In this document: piece after piece, positions 22,161 to 31,478 of the stretch | How the letters are laid out: every line of letters begins with the position of its first letter | How positions within the stretch are numbered: the first letter of the stretch is position 1 | NCBI GenBank assembly: GCA_019635585.1 | Contig: JAHBZE010000001.1 | Span: 682,001-746,000, forward strand | From: Xanthobacteraceae bacterium | Lineage (GTDB): Bacteria > Pseudomonadota > Alphaproteobacteria > Rhizobiales > Xanthobacteraceae | Length of the DNA: 64,000 bases | Direction: 5' to 3' | Program-made: the position numbers and the translations under genes | Notes under the pieces: model-generated | The model's database searches: none | The model's input: only the letters and a program-made list of their open reading frames with translations | What the model was told of the DNA's origin: nothing

Positions 22161-24282
22161 CGAAAGCTGGAATCTCGAAAGCCTGGGCAGGACCCCGTCG
22201 GTCCGAAAAATTCCGTCGCAACAGATCGTCCACGGGCTCACGCTCGTGGACGATTTTGCTTGGCTGCGCGATCCGAAATGGCAGGAAGTATTCCGCGATA
22301 CTTCCATCCTGCAGCCTGAGATCCGCGCCTATCTCGAGGCCGAGAACGCCTATACCGAAAAAGCCTTTGCGCCTTACGAAGCGTTGAAGAAGAAGCTGAT
22401 CGCGGAAATGCGTGGACGCATCAAGGAAGACGATTCCTCAGTGCCGTCCCGCGACGGACCGTTCGCCTATTTCTCGCGCTACCGCGAAGGCGGCCAGCAT
22501 CCGCTGGTTTGCCGCGAGCCCGCAGGCGGCGGCGCGGAAGAAGTCATGCTCGACGGTGATGCGCTCTCGAAAGACAAGGCCTATTTCTCGCTCGGAGGCG
22601 CGTCGCATTCGCCGGATCACAAGCTGCTCGCATGGAGCTCCGACGACAAAGGCTCGGAGCTTTACAGCGTCCGTGTGCGCGAACTTGCCACCGGAAAGGA
22701 TCGCGGCGATCTCGTCACCGACGCCGGCGGCAGTGTCGTCTGGCTCGATGATGCGAGCGGCTTTTATTACGTAAAGCTCGACGCCGAACATCGTCCGTCG
22801 CGGGTCTATCTCCACCGGCTCGGGAAAGACGCCAAAGACGACGAACTCGTCTACGAAGAGAAGGACAAGGGCTTTTTCGTCAGCATAGGAAAACTGCAGG
22901 CCGACCGATTTGCGACGATCTCGACCGGCGATCACGACACTTCCGAAGTACACTTGCTCGACCTGAAGAATCCTTCCGCGAAGCCGCGGCTGATCGAGAA
23001 GCGCACGGGCGGGCTTCGTTACGAAGTCGAGCATCATCCTTCGTTCAACGGCGAGGAAGTGCTGATCGTCTTGACGAACGCCGATGGCGCCGAGGATTTC
23101 AAGATCGCGATTGCGCCGCTTGCCAATCCAGGCCGCGCGAACTGGCGCGACCTCATCCCGCATCAGGCGGGCACGCTCGTCCTCGATTGCTCCATCTTCA
23201 AGAACTGGACGACGCGGCTCGAGCGGCACGAAGGACTGCCGCGCATCATCGTGCGCGAAATCGCAAGCGGCAATGAGCATACCATTGCCTTCAAGGAGGA
23301 AGCCTATTCGCTTGGCTCCTCGACCGGCTTCGAATTCGACACCGACAACCTGCGCTTCAGCTATTCGTCCATGACCACGCCGGGCGAGGTCTGGGATTAT
23401 GACATGCGCACGCGCGAGCGCGTGATGCGTAAGCGGCAGGAAGTGCCGTCGGGCCACAATCCGGGCGATTATGTTACGCGGCGCATTTTCGCGAAAGCCA
23501 AAGACGGCGCGGTCGTCCCGATCTCGCTCCTGCATCATAAGAATACGAAAATTGACGGCACAGCGCCTTGCCTGCTTTACGGCTACGGCTCCTACGGCAT
23601 CGCCATGCCCGCGAGTTTTTCGACGACGCGGCTTTCGCTCGTCGACCGCGGCTTCGTCTTCGCCATCGCGCATATCCGTGGCGGCACCGACAAGGGTTGG
23701 CGCTGGTATCTCGACGGCAAGATGGAGAAGAAGGAAAACACCTTCACCGACTTCATTGCCTGCGGCGAGCACCTGATCGCGGATAAATTCGCGGCGCCTG
23801 ACCGCATCGTCGCGCAGGGCGGTTCGGCCGGCGGCATGCTGATGGGCGCGGTCGCAAACCTCAAGCCGGGGCTTTTCGCCGGTATCATCGCGGAAGTGCC
23901 CTTCGTCGACGTCATCAATACGATGTTGGATGACACGCTGCCGCTGACGCCGCCGGAATGGCCCGAATGGGGTAACCCTGCCACCGACAAGGCTGTGCTC
24001 GAGCGCATGTTGCGCTATTCGCCCTACGACAATGTCGCGGCGAAAAGCTATCCGGCGATGCTCGTGCTCGCGGGCCTCACCGATCCGCGCGTGACCTATT
24101 GGGAGCCTGCGAAATGGGTCGCAAAGCTGCGTTCGCTCAACACCGGAAAAAATCCGATCTTCCTGAAGACGAACATGGATGCGGGTCACGGCGGCGCCGC
24201 GGGCCGCTTCGACCGGCTCGATGAGGTCGCGCTCGCTTATGTGTTTGCGATCGTCACCGCAGGTGCGGACGCCAGCGCATGA
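22141..24282 (+). CDS. ptrB: Oligopeptidase B (S9A prolyl oligopeptidase family)
   Basis: 713 aa. N-terminal beta-propeller (about 80-400) after [17 protein letters not shown]-terminal alpha/beta hydrolase with catalytic Ser562 in GGSAGGML, Asp in [11 protein letters not shown] and His in MDAGHGG. The segment [26 protein letters not shown] is typical of oligopeptidase B. It cleaves short peptides after basic residues in the cytosol. It overlaps msrB at its start and the DMT exporter at its end (ATGA), so the three form one operon. Confidence 0.94.
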   Translation: MNKTRNSESWNLESLGRTPSVRKIPSQQIVHGLTLVDDFAWLRDPKWQEVFRDTSILQPEIRAYLEAENAYTEKAFAPYEALKKKLIAEMRGRIKEDDSSVPSRDGPFAYFSRYREGGQHPLVCREPAGGGAEEVMLDGDALSKDKAYFSLGGASHSPDHKLLAWSSDDKGSELYSVRVRELATGKDRGDLVTDAGGSVVWLDDASGFYYVKLDAEHRPSRVYLHRLGKDAKDDELVYEEKDKGFFVSIGKLQADRFATISTGDHDTSEVHLLDLKNPSAKPRLIEKRTGGLRYEVEHHPSFNGEEVLIVLTNADGAEDFKIAIAPLANPGRANWRDLIPHQAGTLVLDCSIFKNWTTRLERHEGLPRIIVREIASGNEHTIAFKEEAYSLGSSTGFEFDTDNLRFSYSSMTTPGEVWDYDMRTRERVMRKRQEVPSGHNPGDYVTRRIFAKAKDGAVVPISLLHHKNTKIDGTAPCLLYGYGSYGIAMPASFSTTRLSLVDRGFVFAIAHIRGGTDKGWRWYLDGKMEKKENTFTDFIACGEHLIADKFAAPDRIVAQGGSAGGMLMGAVANLKPGLFAGIIAEVPFVDVINTMLDDTLPLTPPEWPEWGNPATDKAVLERMLRYSPYDNVAAKSYPAMLVLAGLTDPRVTYWEPAKWVAKLRSLNTGKNPIFLKTNMDAGHGGAAGRFDRLDEVALAYVFAIVTAGADASA

Positions 24283-25181
24283 AGCAGCACGACAGGCTTG
24301 ATCTCTTCGCGACACTCGCAATGGTCGCGCTCACCGCTTCCTGGGGATTCCAGCAGGTCGCGATCAAGGTCACGAACAATGCGGTGTCTCCAGCGTTCCA
24401 GAGCGGGCTACGCTGCGCCGGTGCGTTCATGTTGCTTCTGATCTGGTGCTACGCGCGCGGGATCAAGCTGTTCGAGCGCGACGGCACGCTCGTTCCCGGC
24501 CTGATCGTCGGCTTCCTGTTCGCCTCGGAATTCGCGTTCATCTACTGGGCGCTGGTCTACACCGACGTCGCACGCAGCATTCTCTTTCTCTATGCATCGC
24601 CTTTCGTGGTTGCGATCGGCGCGCATTTTCTTCTTCCGAACGAGCGCATGGGGATTGCGCAGGTTCTCGGACTGCTCTGCGCATTCGGCGGGCTCGTGCT
24701 CGCGGTGCGCGACGGCCTTGCGCTGCCGTCGAAGGCCGCGCTGATCGGCGACATGATGATGCTGGTCGCGGCGGTGCTTTGGGCCGTGACCACACTCATC
24801 ATCAAGAAGACGTCGCTTGCGAAGATTCATCCGGCGAAGACGCTGGCCTATCAGCTCGGCTTTACGGCGTTGTTCGTGCCCGGTGCGCTGCTGGTCGGCG
24901 AGACAGGAATCACGCGGTTCGACGGCCTGGTTGCGGCCTCGCTCGCCTATCAGATCGTGATCGTCGCCTTTGCGTCGTATCTCGCGTGGTTCGCGCTGGT
25001 GCGAACCTATCCGGCATCCACGCTTTCGGTATTCACTTTTCTGTCGCCGCTGTTCGCGATGCTTTCCGGCGCGTACTTCCTGAACGAGCATGTGAGCCCG
25101 CTCTTATGGATTGCGCTCGTGCTGGTCGCGTTCGGAATCTGGCTGGTAAACCGGCCGCGAAACCGGGCCGTCGCAGCCTAG
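24279..25181 (+). CDS. EamA-family DMT permease
   Basis: 300 aa with ten predicted membrane helices in two EamA repeats (first about 15-145, second about 155-292), for example LATLAMVALTASWGFQQVAIK, FIYWALVYTDVARSILFLYASP and LSVFTFLSPLFAMLSGAYFL. Drug/metabolite transporters of this kind export amino acids or other small metabolites; the substrate cannot be told. The start overlaps the ptrB stop in ATGA. Confidence 0.9.
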   Translation: MKQHDRLDLFATLAMVALTASWGFQQVAIKVTNNAVSPAFQSGLRCAGAFMLLLIWCYARGIKLFERDGTLVPGLIVGFLFASEFAFIYWALVYTDVARSILFLYASPFVVAIGAHFLLPNERMGIAQVLGLLCAFGGLVLAVRDGLALPSKAALIGDMMMLVAAVLWAVTTLIIKKTSLAKIHPAKTLAYQLGFTALFVPGALLVGETGITRFDGLVAASLAYQIVIVAFASYLAWFALVRTYPASTLSVFTFLSPLFAMLSGAYFLNEHVSPLLWIALVLVAFGIWLVNRPRNRAVAA

Positions 25182-26101
25182 TGCTGTGCGGCGTTCGTCC
25201 CGGAATAGCCTTCCTGATCGTCCGCGCCGGCGCGCTTCACATGCTCCTGCAATTCGGTCAGCGAACCGAAACGCACGGTGCCGGCCGGCAGTTCGGCTTC
25301 GATGGAGCCGTCGGAGTAAAGCGTATAGGCCATGCCGCCGATGATGCCCGAGCGCACGACGGTCGCTTCCGCGGCTTCGGCCTCGTGCGGTTCGGGCACT
25401 GCCGCACGGCGGCGCTGCAACGGCTCGTAAGGCGCGGCTGCCGGTTCGCGGCGCGGCGTTTCCGGTACGACCGGAGTAGCGCGGCTCTGCCGGCTCGCCT
25501 GCAAGGGAATAACGCCGGCCGATTGTTGCCGGTTATTGGCCTCGGCCTGCGCGCGCATCCAGCGCGGCTCCTGCGCGGGTTGGGACATATCTTCCGCGAA
25601 CTCGTCTTCCTGCTGCGTCTCGAAATTCGAATCCGGACGCGAAGGCTTGCGGGGATCGAGCCGCTGTTCCTGCCTCGCCTGGGGACGCGGGGACTCGGCA
25701 CTCCGGGGTGCAGGACGCGGCGCGCGCGTTTCGCGCGTGGACGGCATCGGAACCGGTTGCTCGAAATCGTCGCGAGCGGCAGGCGTGGCGTTGCGGGCAC
25801 CGGCACGCGGCAGCGGCGCGGGGGCTTCCTCGCCGAAGGTGTCGTTCAGCGCGGAGCGCGGCTGCGGCAGACCGAAGCCCGCCTCCTCCACGCGGTCGGC
25901 GACGTCGCGGAGCGCCTTGAGTACCTGCCCGAGCGCGGCGATAATCAGGCCACCTGCAAGCAACACGGAGCCGGACTGAACAAGGTCGCTGCCGAGGCCG
26001 AGACCTGCGGCGCGATCGGGCATGCCAGCGATAGCGATCAAAAGGCCGAGCACCGCAAGCACGATACCGCCAATGGTCATAATCGCGGGCATAACGACCA
26101 T
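25178..26101 (-). CDS. Membrane-anchored low-complexity protein, unknown
   Basis: 307 aa. Two N-terminal membrane helices (IMTIGGIVLAVLGLLIAIAGM; SVLLAGGLIIAALGQVLKAL) are followed by about 170 residues rich in Pro, Arg, Gln and Glu (disordered). A conserved-looking C-terminal motif is GGMAYTLYSDGSIEAELPAG, then TVRFGSLTELQEHV. The C-terminal module resembles a short beta-hairpin domain found in other Bradyrhizobiaceae membrane proteins; function unknown. Its stop overlaps that of the DMT gene convergently by 4 bases. Confidence 0.8.
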   Translation of the reverse strand: MVVMPAIMTIGGIVLAVLGLLIAIAGMPDRAAGLGLGSDLVQSGSVLLAGGLIIAALGQVLKALRDVADRVEEAGFGLPQPRSALNDTFGEEAPAPLPRAGARNATPAARDDFEQPVPMPSTRETRAPRPAPRSAESPRPQARQEQRLDPRKPSRPDSNFETQQEDEFAEDMSQPAQEPRWMRAQAEANNRQQSAGVIPLQASRQSRATPVVPETPRREPAAAPYEPLQRRRAAVPEPHEAEAAEATVVRSGIIGGMAYTLYSDGSIEAELPAGTVRFGSLTELQEHVKRAGADDQEGYSGTNAAQH

Positions 26102-26261
26102 ACTCCCTCTACTGAAACAACTTTAAGCCGTGAGGCGTTAATCGATCCTACCAGAAGGCGGCTTTTCGGCGACAGGGCCCTGCACGCATGGGGGTATGCA
26201 CAAGGTTGTTTCGCAGGCCCGTCCGGGCTTATCTAACGCCCGAGAAACAAGGAGAATTCGG

Positions 26262-26867
26262 ATGACCTTCAAATTGCCAGATCTTCCCTACGCGCACGAC
26301 GCCCTGGCGCCGTATATGTCGAAGGAGACGCTTGAGTATCACCACGACAAGCATCACCTCGCCTATGTCAATAACGGCAACAACGCGCTGAAAGGTTCCG
26401 ATCTCGAAGGAAAAAGCCTCGAGGAGATCGTGAAGGGCTCGTTCGGCAAGAACCCCGCGATCTTCAACAACGCCGGCCAGCACTACAACCACCTCCATTT
26501 CTGGAAGTGGATGAAGCCCAACGGCGGCGGCAAGATCCCGGGCGAACTCGAGAAGAAGATCGTCGCCGACCTCGGCTCTGTCGATAAAATGAAAGAGGAA
26601 TTCATCCAGGCTGGAACCACCCAGTTCGGTTCGGGTTGGGCCTGGCTCGCGGTCAAGGACGGCAAGATCGTCGTCAGCAAGACCGCGAACGGCGAAAGCC
26701 CGCTGGTTCATGGCGGCAAGCCGATCCTCGGCTGCGACGTATGGGAACACTCCTATTACATCGACTATCGCAACCGCCGCCCGGACTACCTGAAAGCATT
26801 CATCGAAAACCTGGTGAATTGGGAGTACGTGGCCGAGATGTATGCCGCCGCTTCAAAAGGCGCGTAA
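26262..26867 (+). CDS. sodB: Superoxide dismutase, Fe type
   Basis: 201 aa from ATG 26262, with AAGGAG 7 bases upstream. Metal ligands: His27 in YHHDKHH, His in HYNHLHFW, and Asp/His in DVWEHSYYIDYRN. The Gln in FNNAGQHYNH occupies the position that marks iron rather than manganese enzymes. Cytosolic, converts superoxide to hydrogen peroxide. Followed by a strong terminator, so it is monocistronic. Confidence 0.95.
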   Translation: MTFKLPDLPYAHDALAPYMSKETLEYHHDKHHLAYVNNGNNALKGSDLEGKSLEEIVKGSFGKNPAIFNNAGQHYNHLHFWKWMKPNGGGKIPGELEKKIVADLGSVDKMKEEFIQAGTTQFGSGWAWLAVKDGKIVVSKTANGESPLVHGGKPILGCDVWEHSYYIDYRNRRPDYLKAFIENLVNWEYVAEMYAAASKGA

Positions 26868-26889
26868 CTAGGCAAATCCGAAACCTGCT

Positions 26890-26914
26890 CGTCCGGCAGG
26901 CGCAGCCTGCCGGA
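26890..26914 (+). terminator. Intrinsic terminator of sodB
   Basis: Perfect 11-bp stem GTCCGGCAGGC / GCCTGCCGGAC with a 3-base loop, 22 bases after the sodB stop, followed by ATTTCATTTGGATTTC. Confidence 0.85.
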
Positions 26915-27112
26915 CATTTCATTTGGATTTCATGTTTAATCGCTATGGCTTGGTCCGTGCTGCAGTGCACGGCTAGGGGCTTGTGCGACTGCATACAATT
27001 TGCACGAATCCCGCCGTAATCGCCTACTACCTAGGCTCACGGGCGCGTAGCCGGCCGCCCGTTCCCAACAAGGTTTCGCCCGGCGCGAACCGAGCGACCG
27101 AATTCCCGACCT

Positions 27113-28795
27113 ATGCGTTTGAACACTATGACCCAGCGGGTGAAGAACGCCGCGCCGGCCGACTGGCTCGCGTTTGCGGCTATCGTGGCATTGAGCGTGA
27201 TCGCGGGTCTTACTTTCCGCGACTACGGGCTCGGCTGGGACGACTATGCGCACTCGCATTATGGCGAGTTGCTGTATTCGTATTACGCGACGGGCGGAGC
27301 GGATAAGCGCGCATTCGAATTCTACAACCTGTTCTATTATGGCGGCGGTTTCGATCTCGCGGCCTCCATTCTCGACCGATTCATGCCTACCGATTTGTTC
27401 GAGTCGCGCAGGCTCATGGGCGCAATCGTCGGCATTCTCGGCCTGATCGTGGTGTGGCGCCTCGCGCGCCGCGTCGGCGGGCCGGTGGCCGGCGTGGCCG
27501 CAGTTGTCCTGCTTGCGATCACGCCGCTCTATTACGGCCACATGTTCATCAACGCGAAGGACACCCCGTTCGCGGTCGCTATGGCATTCCTGCTGTATGC
27601 GTTTGTGCGCGCCTTCGACGAATATCCGAAGCCTAAGCCGCTCACGCTGGCACTCTTTGCGCTCGCGCTCGGCCTCTTGATCGGCACGCGCGTGATCGGC
27701 GGCATCGCGGTATTTTTCGTCGGGGCCGCGCTGTTCGTCTACGTGCTCGCAGAATCGAAGGAATCCGGCTTTAAGCCCGCGGCGCTCCGCGCAGCGAAGT
27801 TTGCCGGTCTGCTCGCGCTAATGCTGCCATTTGCTTACGCCGTGATGGCAGTGGTCTGGCCCTACGCGGTGCAGTCGCCGCTTAATCCGTTCAAGGCGAT
27901 CGGCTATTTCTCGAACTTCTGGGAAAAGCCCTGGAAGGAAACCTTCGACGGCGTACAGATCTTGATTCCGGATATGCCGCGAACTTATCTGCCCAAGCTT
28001 TGCCTTTTGAAGATTCCGGAGATCGTCGGAGGGCTTGCGATCGCGGGTATCGCAGGTTCGATGGTCGCGATCTTCCGCGGCATCGGCACGCCTTCAAAGC
28101 GCGCCTCGCTCGCGCTGCTCGCCGCCGCCGCGCTGGTTCCGATCCTTCTGGTCGTGATCACGCGGCCAGTGCTCTATAACGGCATCCGGCATTTTCTGTT
28201 CGTGGTACCGCCGATGGCAGTGCTCGCCGGCGTGGCGGTCGCCTACATATTCGAGAAGCTGCAGGACTATCGCCGCTGGGCGCCAGCCGCGGGAATGGCG
28301 GTATTCGCATTCTTCGTCGGCATCACCGTCGTCGATATGATCCGCATCCATCCATATCAGTACGCACTGTTCAATCACGTCGCTGGCGGCGTGCGGGGTG
28401 CTGCGGATCGTTACATGCTCGACTACTGGGCGCTCGGCTTCAAGGAAGCTTCCGAAACGCTGCTCGAAAAAATCAAGGACCAGAAACTGGTCAAGCCCGC
28501 GAACCGGAAGTGGAAGGTCGCGGTATGCGGTCCGCCCGCGGTGGTAGCCCTCGAACTCGGCGACGATTTCGAAGCAACCAACGAGGCCAAGGGCGCGGAT
28601 TTCGCTGTCTCGCTCGGTACGTTCTATTGCGCGGAACTGTTCGCGCCGATCATGTACGAAGTGCGGCGCGATACCGTGGTGTTCGCGCGCGTGTATGACG
28701 TGCGGCGGTTGAGTTTCAGCACCACCTATAACTCAACGCCGGAAGACCGGCCTGCTGCCCAGGTGAATTCGGCGATCCATACCTTCTGGCAGTAA
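27113..28795 (+). CDS. Glycosyltransferase family 39 (PMT/ArnT-like) membrane protein
   Basis: 560 aa with about 10-12 membrane helices. The first periplasmic loop has the acidic motif GLGWDDYAHSHYGELLYSYY typical of GT39/GT-C enzymes (catalytic Asp pair). Further features: MFINAKDTPFAVAMAFLLYAF and VITRPVLYNGIRHFLFVVPP. The C-terminal 110 residues are soluble (WKVAVCGPPAVVALELGDDF). It probably transfers a sugar from a polyprenyl-phosphate donor to an envelope acceptor. A second ATG at 27128 (MTQRV) is an alternative start; neither has a strong ribosome site. Confidence 0.85.
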   Translation: MRLNTMTQRVKNAAPADWLAFAAIVALSVIAGLTFRDYGLGWDDYAHSHYGELLYSYYATGGADKRAFEFYNLFYYGGGFDLAASILDRFMPTDLFESRRLMGAIVGILGLIVVWRLARRVGGPVAGVAAVVLLAITPLYYGHMFINAKDTPFAVAMAFLLYAFVRAFDEYPKPKPLTLALFALALGLLIGTRVIGGIAVFFVGAALFVYVLAESKESGFKPAALRAAKFAGLLALMLPFAYAVMAVVWPYAVQSPLNPFKAIGYFSNFWEKPWKETFDGVQILIPDMPRTYLPKLCLLKIPEIVGGLAIAGIAGSMVAIFRGIGTPSKRASLALLAAAALVPILLVVITRPVLYNGIRHFLFVVPPMAVLAGVAVAYIFEKLQDYRRWAPAAGMAVFAFFVGITVVDMIRIHPYQYALFNHVAGGVRGAADRYMLDYWALGFKEASETLLEKIKDQKLVKPANRKWKVAVCGPPAVVALELGDDFEATNEAKGADFAVSLGTFYCAELFAPIMYEVRRDTVVFARVYDVRRLSFSTTYNSTPEDRPAAQVNSAIHTFWQ

Positions 28796-28804
28796 GCTGC
28801 CAGA

Positions 28805-29470
28805 ATGCCCATCCGCGCCTATATCTTCGACGCCTACGGAACGCTGTTCGACGTGCATGCGGCGATCGCGCGCCATCGCGACCGGGCCGGTCCCGACGCG
28901 GACCGCATCTCCGAACTGTGGCGGACAAAACAGCTCGAATATACTTGGACGCTGACCGCGATGGGCCGTTACGAGAATTTCGAGCGGCTTACCGAGCGCT
29001 CGCTCGATTTCGCGCTCGCCCGTTTCGACAGGAACGATCCGGCGCTCCGCGCCGCTCTGCTCGATAGCTACCGCAAGCTCGAAGCCTATCCGGACGCCAA
29101 AGCGACGCTGCAGACGCTGAAACAGGCCGGCGCAACCATCGGCATCCTTTCAAACGGCTCGCCCGGCATGTTGCAGGCCGCGGTTGATAACGCCGCGCTT
29201 GGCGGTATGCTCGATCACGTGCTTTCGGTCGATGCGCTCGGCTTCTACAAGCCACGCAACGAGGTCTATGCGCTAGTTACGGACGCAGTTTCCGCACGAC
29301 CTGAGGAAATTGTTTTCGTCTCCTCGAACCGCTGGGACATCGCGGGTGCAGCGAATTTCGGTTTCAGGCCGGTCTGGGTGAATCGTGCGAAACTACCGGA
29401 CGAGTATCCGGAACTGAAACCCGTCGCCGTGATCGACAACCTCTCCGTCCTACCCGCCCTCAAGCTCTAG
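28805..29470 (+). CDS. Haloacid dehalogenase, type II (HAD superfamily)
   Basis: 221 aa. Nucleophile Asp9 in FDAYGTLFDVH, then motif II SNGSP, motif III Lys in GFYKPRNEVYAL and motif IV SSNRWDIAGAANFG; this SSNxWD form is characteristic of L-2-haloacid dehalogenases. The cap-domain Arg/Trp region (LWRTKQLEYTWTLTAMGRY) also fits. It hydrolyses L-2-haloalkanoates; the natural substrate may differ. Ends convergently with the M20 peptidase with a 4-base overlap. Confidence 0.9.
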   Translation: MPIRAYIFDAYGTLFDVHAAIARHRDRAGPDADRISELWRTKQLEYTWTLTAMGRYENFERLTERSLDFALARFDRNDPALRAALLDSYRKLEAYPDAKATLQTLKQAGATIGILSNGSPGMLQAAVDNAALGGMLDHVLSVDALGFYKPRNEVYALVTDAVSARPEEIVFVSSNRWDIAGAANFGFRPVWVNRAKLPDEYPELKPVAVIDNLSVLPALKL

Positions 29471-30846
29471 GATCGTAGAGCGTCGAGAATACGCGCCCAA
29501 CTCCGCGCGCCCTTATGGAACGAGGATAGATTGTATTTCTCGTTCGGAGAGTGAATCCGGTCGTCGTCCACGCCGAAGCCGATTAGAAGCGAATCCATGC
29601 CGAGGTCGCGCTTGAAATTGCCGACAATCGGAATCGATCCGCCTGAGCCTTTCAGCACGGCAGGTGCGCCCCACTCGGCGGCGAGCGCTTCGCGCGCCTT
29701 CTTTAAATAAGGAGAAGTCAGCGGCAGCTGCAGCGCGGGGCTGCCCCCATGCGCCAAAAATTCTGCTTCGCAATCTGGGGGCAATTGCTTACGGACAAAA
29801 TCGCGAAACGACGCGCGGATCGATTCGGGATTCTGCTTTCCCACCAGGCGGAAGGAAAACTTCGCGGACGCCTGCGCCGGAATCACCGTCTTCGATCCGG
29901 TGCCGGTATAGCCGCCGATGATGCCATTCACGTCGCAGGTTGGCCGTGACCAGATTTGCTCGAGTACATGCCTGCCCTTCTCGCCAGCGGGCTTGCTAAG
30001 GCCGATCTCGCCGAGAAACTTACTTTCGCTGAAATCGAGCGCGGTCCACTGCGCCTTGATTTCCGGGTCGAGTTCGTCCGCGCCGTCATAGAAACCCGGA
30101 ATGACGATGCGGCCGTCGCCGTCGTGAACGGAAGCGATGATCTTGCCGAGCACGCGGATCGGATTCATCGCTGCGCCGCCGAACAAGCCAGAGTGCAGAT
30201 CGCGGTCGGCGGCTTTCACGATTACTTCGTCCAGCATCAACCCGCGCAGCATGGTCGTGATCGCAGGCGTGGTGTCGTTCCACATGTCGGTATCGCAGAC
30301 GAGCGCCACATCCGCTTTCAGTTCAGCTTTATTGGCTTCCAGAAACGGCAGGAGCGAAGGACTGCCGGTTTCCTCTTCGCCTTCCAGTAGAATCGTGACG
30401 GCAAGCGGCAATTCGCCTTCCGCTTCGACGAAAGCGCGCACCGCCTCGACAAAGGTCATCAACTGGCCCTTATCGTCGGCCGAGCCACGGCCGACGATCG
30501 CCTTGCGCCCGCCGACCTCTCTAACCTCCGGTTCGAAGGCTGGCGTCTGCCAGAGCGCCAGCGGATCAGCGGGCTGCACATCATAGTGACCGTAAAATAG
30601 AACATGCGGCGCGGCAGCCGTTGCCTTGCCATGCGCGACGACCATGGGATGGCCTTTGGTATCGCGCACGCTTGCATCGAGACCGAGCGCGGACAATTCT
30701 TTCGCCAGCCACACGGCAGCGGCGCGGCAATTCTTCGCGAAGGCCGGATCAGTGGAGACGCTTTCGATCCGCATCAGCGCGAACAGCCGTTCCAGGCTGT
30801 GATTAAGATTTTTGTCGATTGTTGCCAGTACCTGCTCGAGTGCCAT
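29467..30846 (-). CDS. M20-family metallopeptidase (dipeptidase-like)
   Basis: 459 aa from ATG 30846 (MALEQVLATIDKNLNHSLER). The zinc-binding pattern is intact: FYGHYDVQPADP, GRGSADDKGQL, LLEGEEETGS, a later Asp in VCDTDMW and a C-terminal His in SPNEKYNL/FHKGARSW. The lid domain lies at about 195-330 (DLHSGLFGGAAMNP...). Matches the M20 dipeptidase group that hydrolyses short peptides in the cytosol. Monocistronic. Confidence 0.92.
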   Translation of the reverse strand: MALEQVLATIDKNLNHSLERLFALMRIESVSTDPAFAKNCRAAAVWLAKELSALGLDASVRDTKGHPMVVAHGKATAAAPHVLFYGHYDVQPADPLALWQTPAFEPEVREVGGRKAIVGRGSADDKGQLMTFVEAVRAFVEAEGELPLAVTILLEGEEETGSPSLLPFLEANKAELKADVALVCDTDMWNDTTPAITTMLRGLMLDEVIVKAADRDLHSGLFGGAAMNPIRVLGKIIASVHDGDGRIVIPGFYDGADELDPEIKAQWTALDFSESKFLGEIGLSKPAGEKGRHVLEQIWSRPTCDVNGIIGGYTGTGSKTVIPAQASAKFSFRLVGKQNPESIRASFRDFVRKQLPPDCEAEFLAHGGSPALQLPLTSPYLKKAREALAAEWGAPAVLKGSGGSIPIVGNFKRDLGMDSLLIGFGVDDDRIHSPNEKYNLSSFHKGARSWARILDALRS

Positions 30847-30900
30847 TCCACGTCTCCTTCGCAGAGACGCTAGCAACTCAGCATGCGAGCGGAAACGCTC

Positions 30901-31386
30901 TTATTCGGCGAGAGCGTTCGCGAGCAGTCCGGATTCCACCGGTGCGGCCTGCTCCCGCTGCGGCACGCGCTTGTCTCGCGCGGCCATCTCTTCGGCCCGG
31001 CGCCTGGCGCGCCGCGCGTTCTGAAGCAATTGCGCGATCCTTCGATATAACAAGCGTGGCGGAACAGGCGCCGCAAGCACGGCGGTGTAGCCTGCGCGAA
31101 GTGCCATGCGGCGCTGCTCGTTGGTCGGTTCCGGCAGCATCAGAATCACAGGCGCGCCGCTGGCAGCGAAGGGGTTCGGCGAGATTCCGGCGCCCTCATC
31201 GTTGGCGGCGAGGCTAGGACCTTCGACAAGAAACAGGTCCGCAGCCCCCGCCCCGGCCGCGTCCGCGATCGTTGCAATTCTGACGATCTCAAAGGAGCCG
31301 AGCTCAACGAGCGAACGCGCAAGCGTCTCGCTCCGGATCGGGTCGAAATCGAGAAGCACCAGCCGCGCCGCTGTCAGAGACCGCAT
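30901..31386 (-). CDS. Degenerate response-regulator receiver (pseudo-receiver)
   Basis: 161 aa from ATG 31386; TTG 31401 is an alternative. Receiver-like alpha/beta pattern: RLVLLDFDPIRSETLARSL (acidic pocket), ADLFLVEGPS (strand 3), APVILMLPEPTNEQRRMALRAGYTAVLAAPVPPRLLYRRI. The phospho-acceptor Asp at the end of strand 3 is Glu (LVEGP), and the conserved Lys of the late KP motif is Ala (LAAPVPP). It therefore probably cannot be phosphorylated and may act in a fixed state. The C-terminus is Arg-rich (QNARRARRRAEEMAARDKR). No output domain. Confidence 0.7.
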   Translation of the reverse strand: MRSLTAARLVLLDFDPIRSETLARSLVELGSFEIVRIATIADAAGAGAADLFLVEGPSLAANDEGAGISPNPFAASGAPVILMLPEPTNEQRRMALRAGYTAVLAAPVPPRLLYRRIAQLLQNARRARRRAEEMAARDKRVPQREQAAPVESGLLANALAE

Positions 31387-31478
31387 TTTCCCAACCCCCA
31401 ATAGGGGGATGGTATCAATTCGATATAAAGTTGCAACCTATGGGCGAATTGAGTCGGGTTTACTGCTGTCGAACGTGC

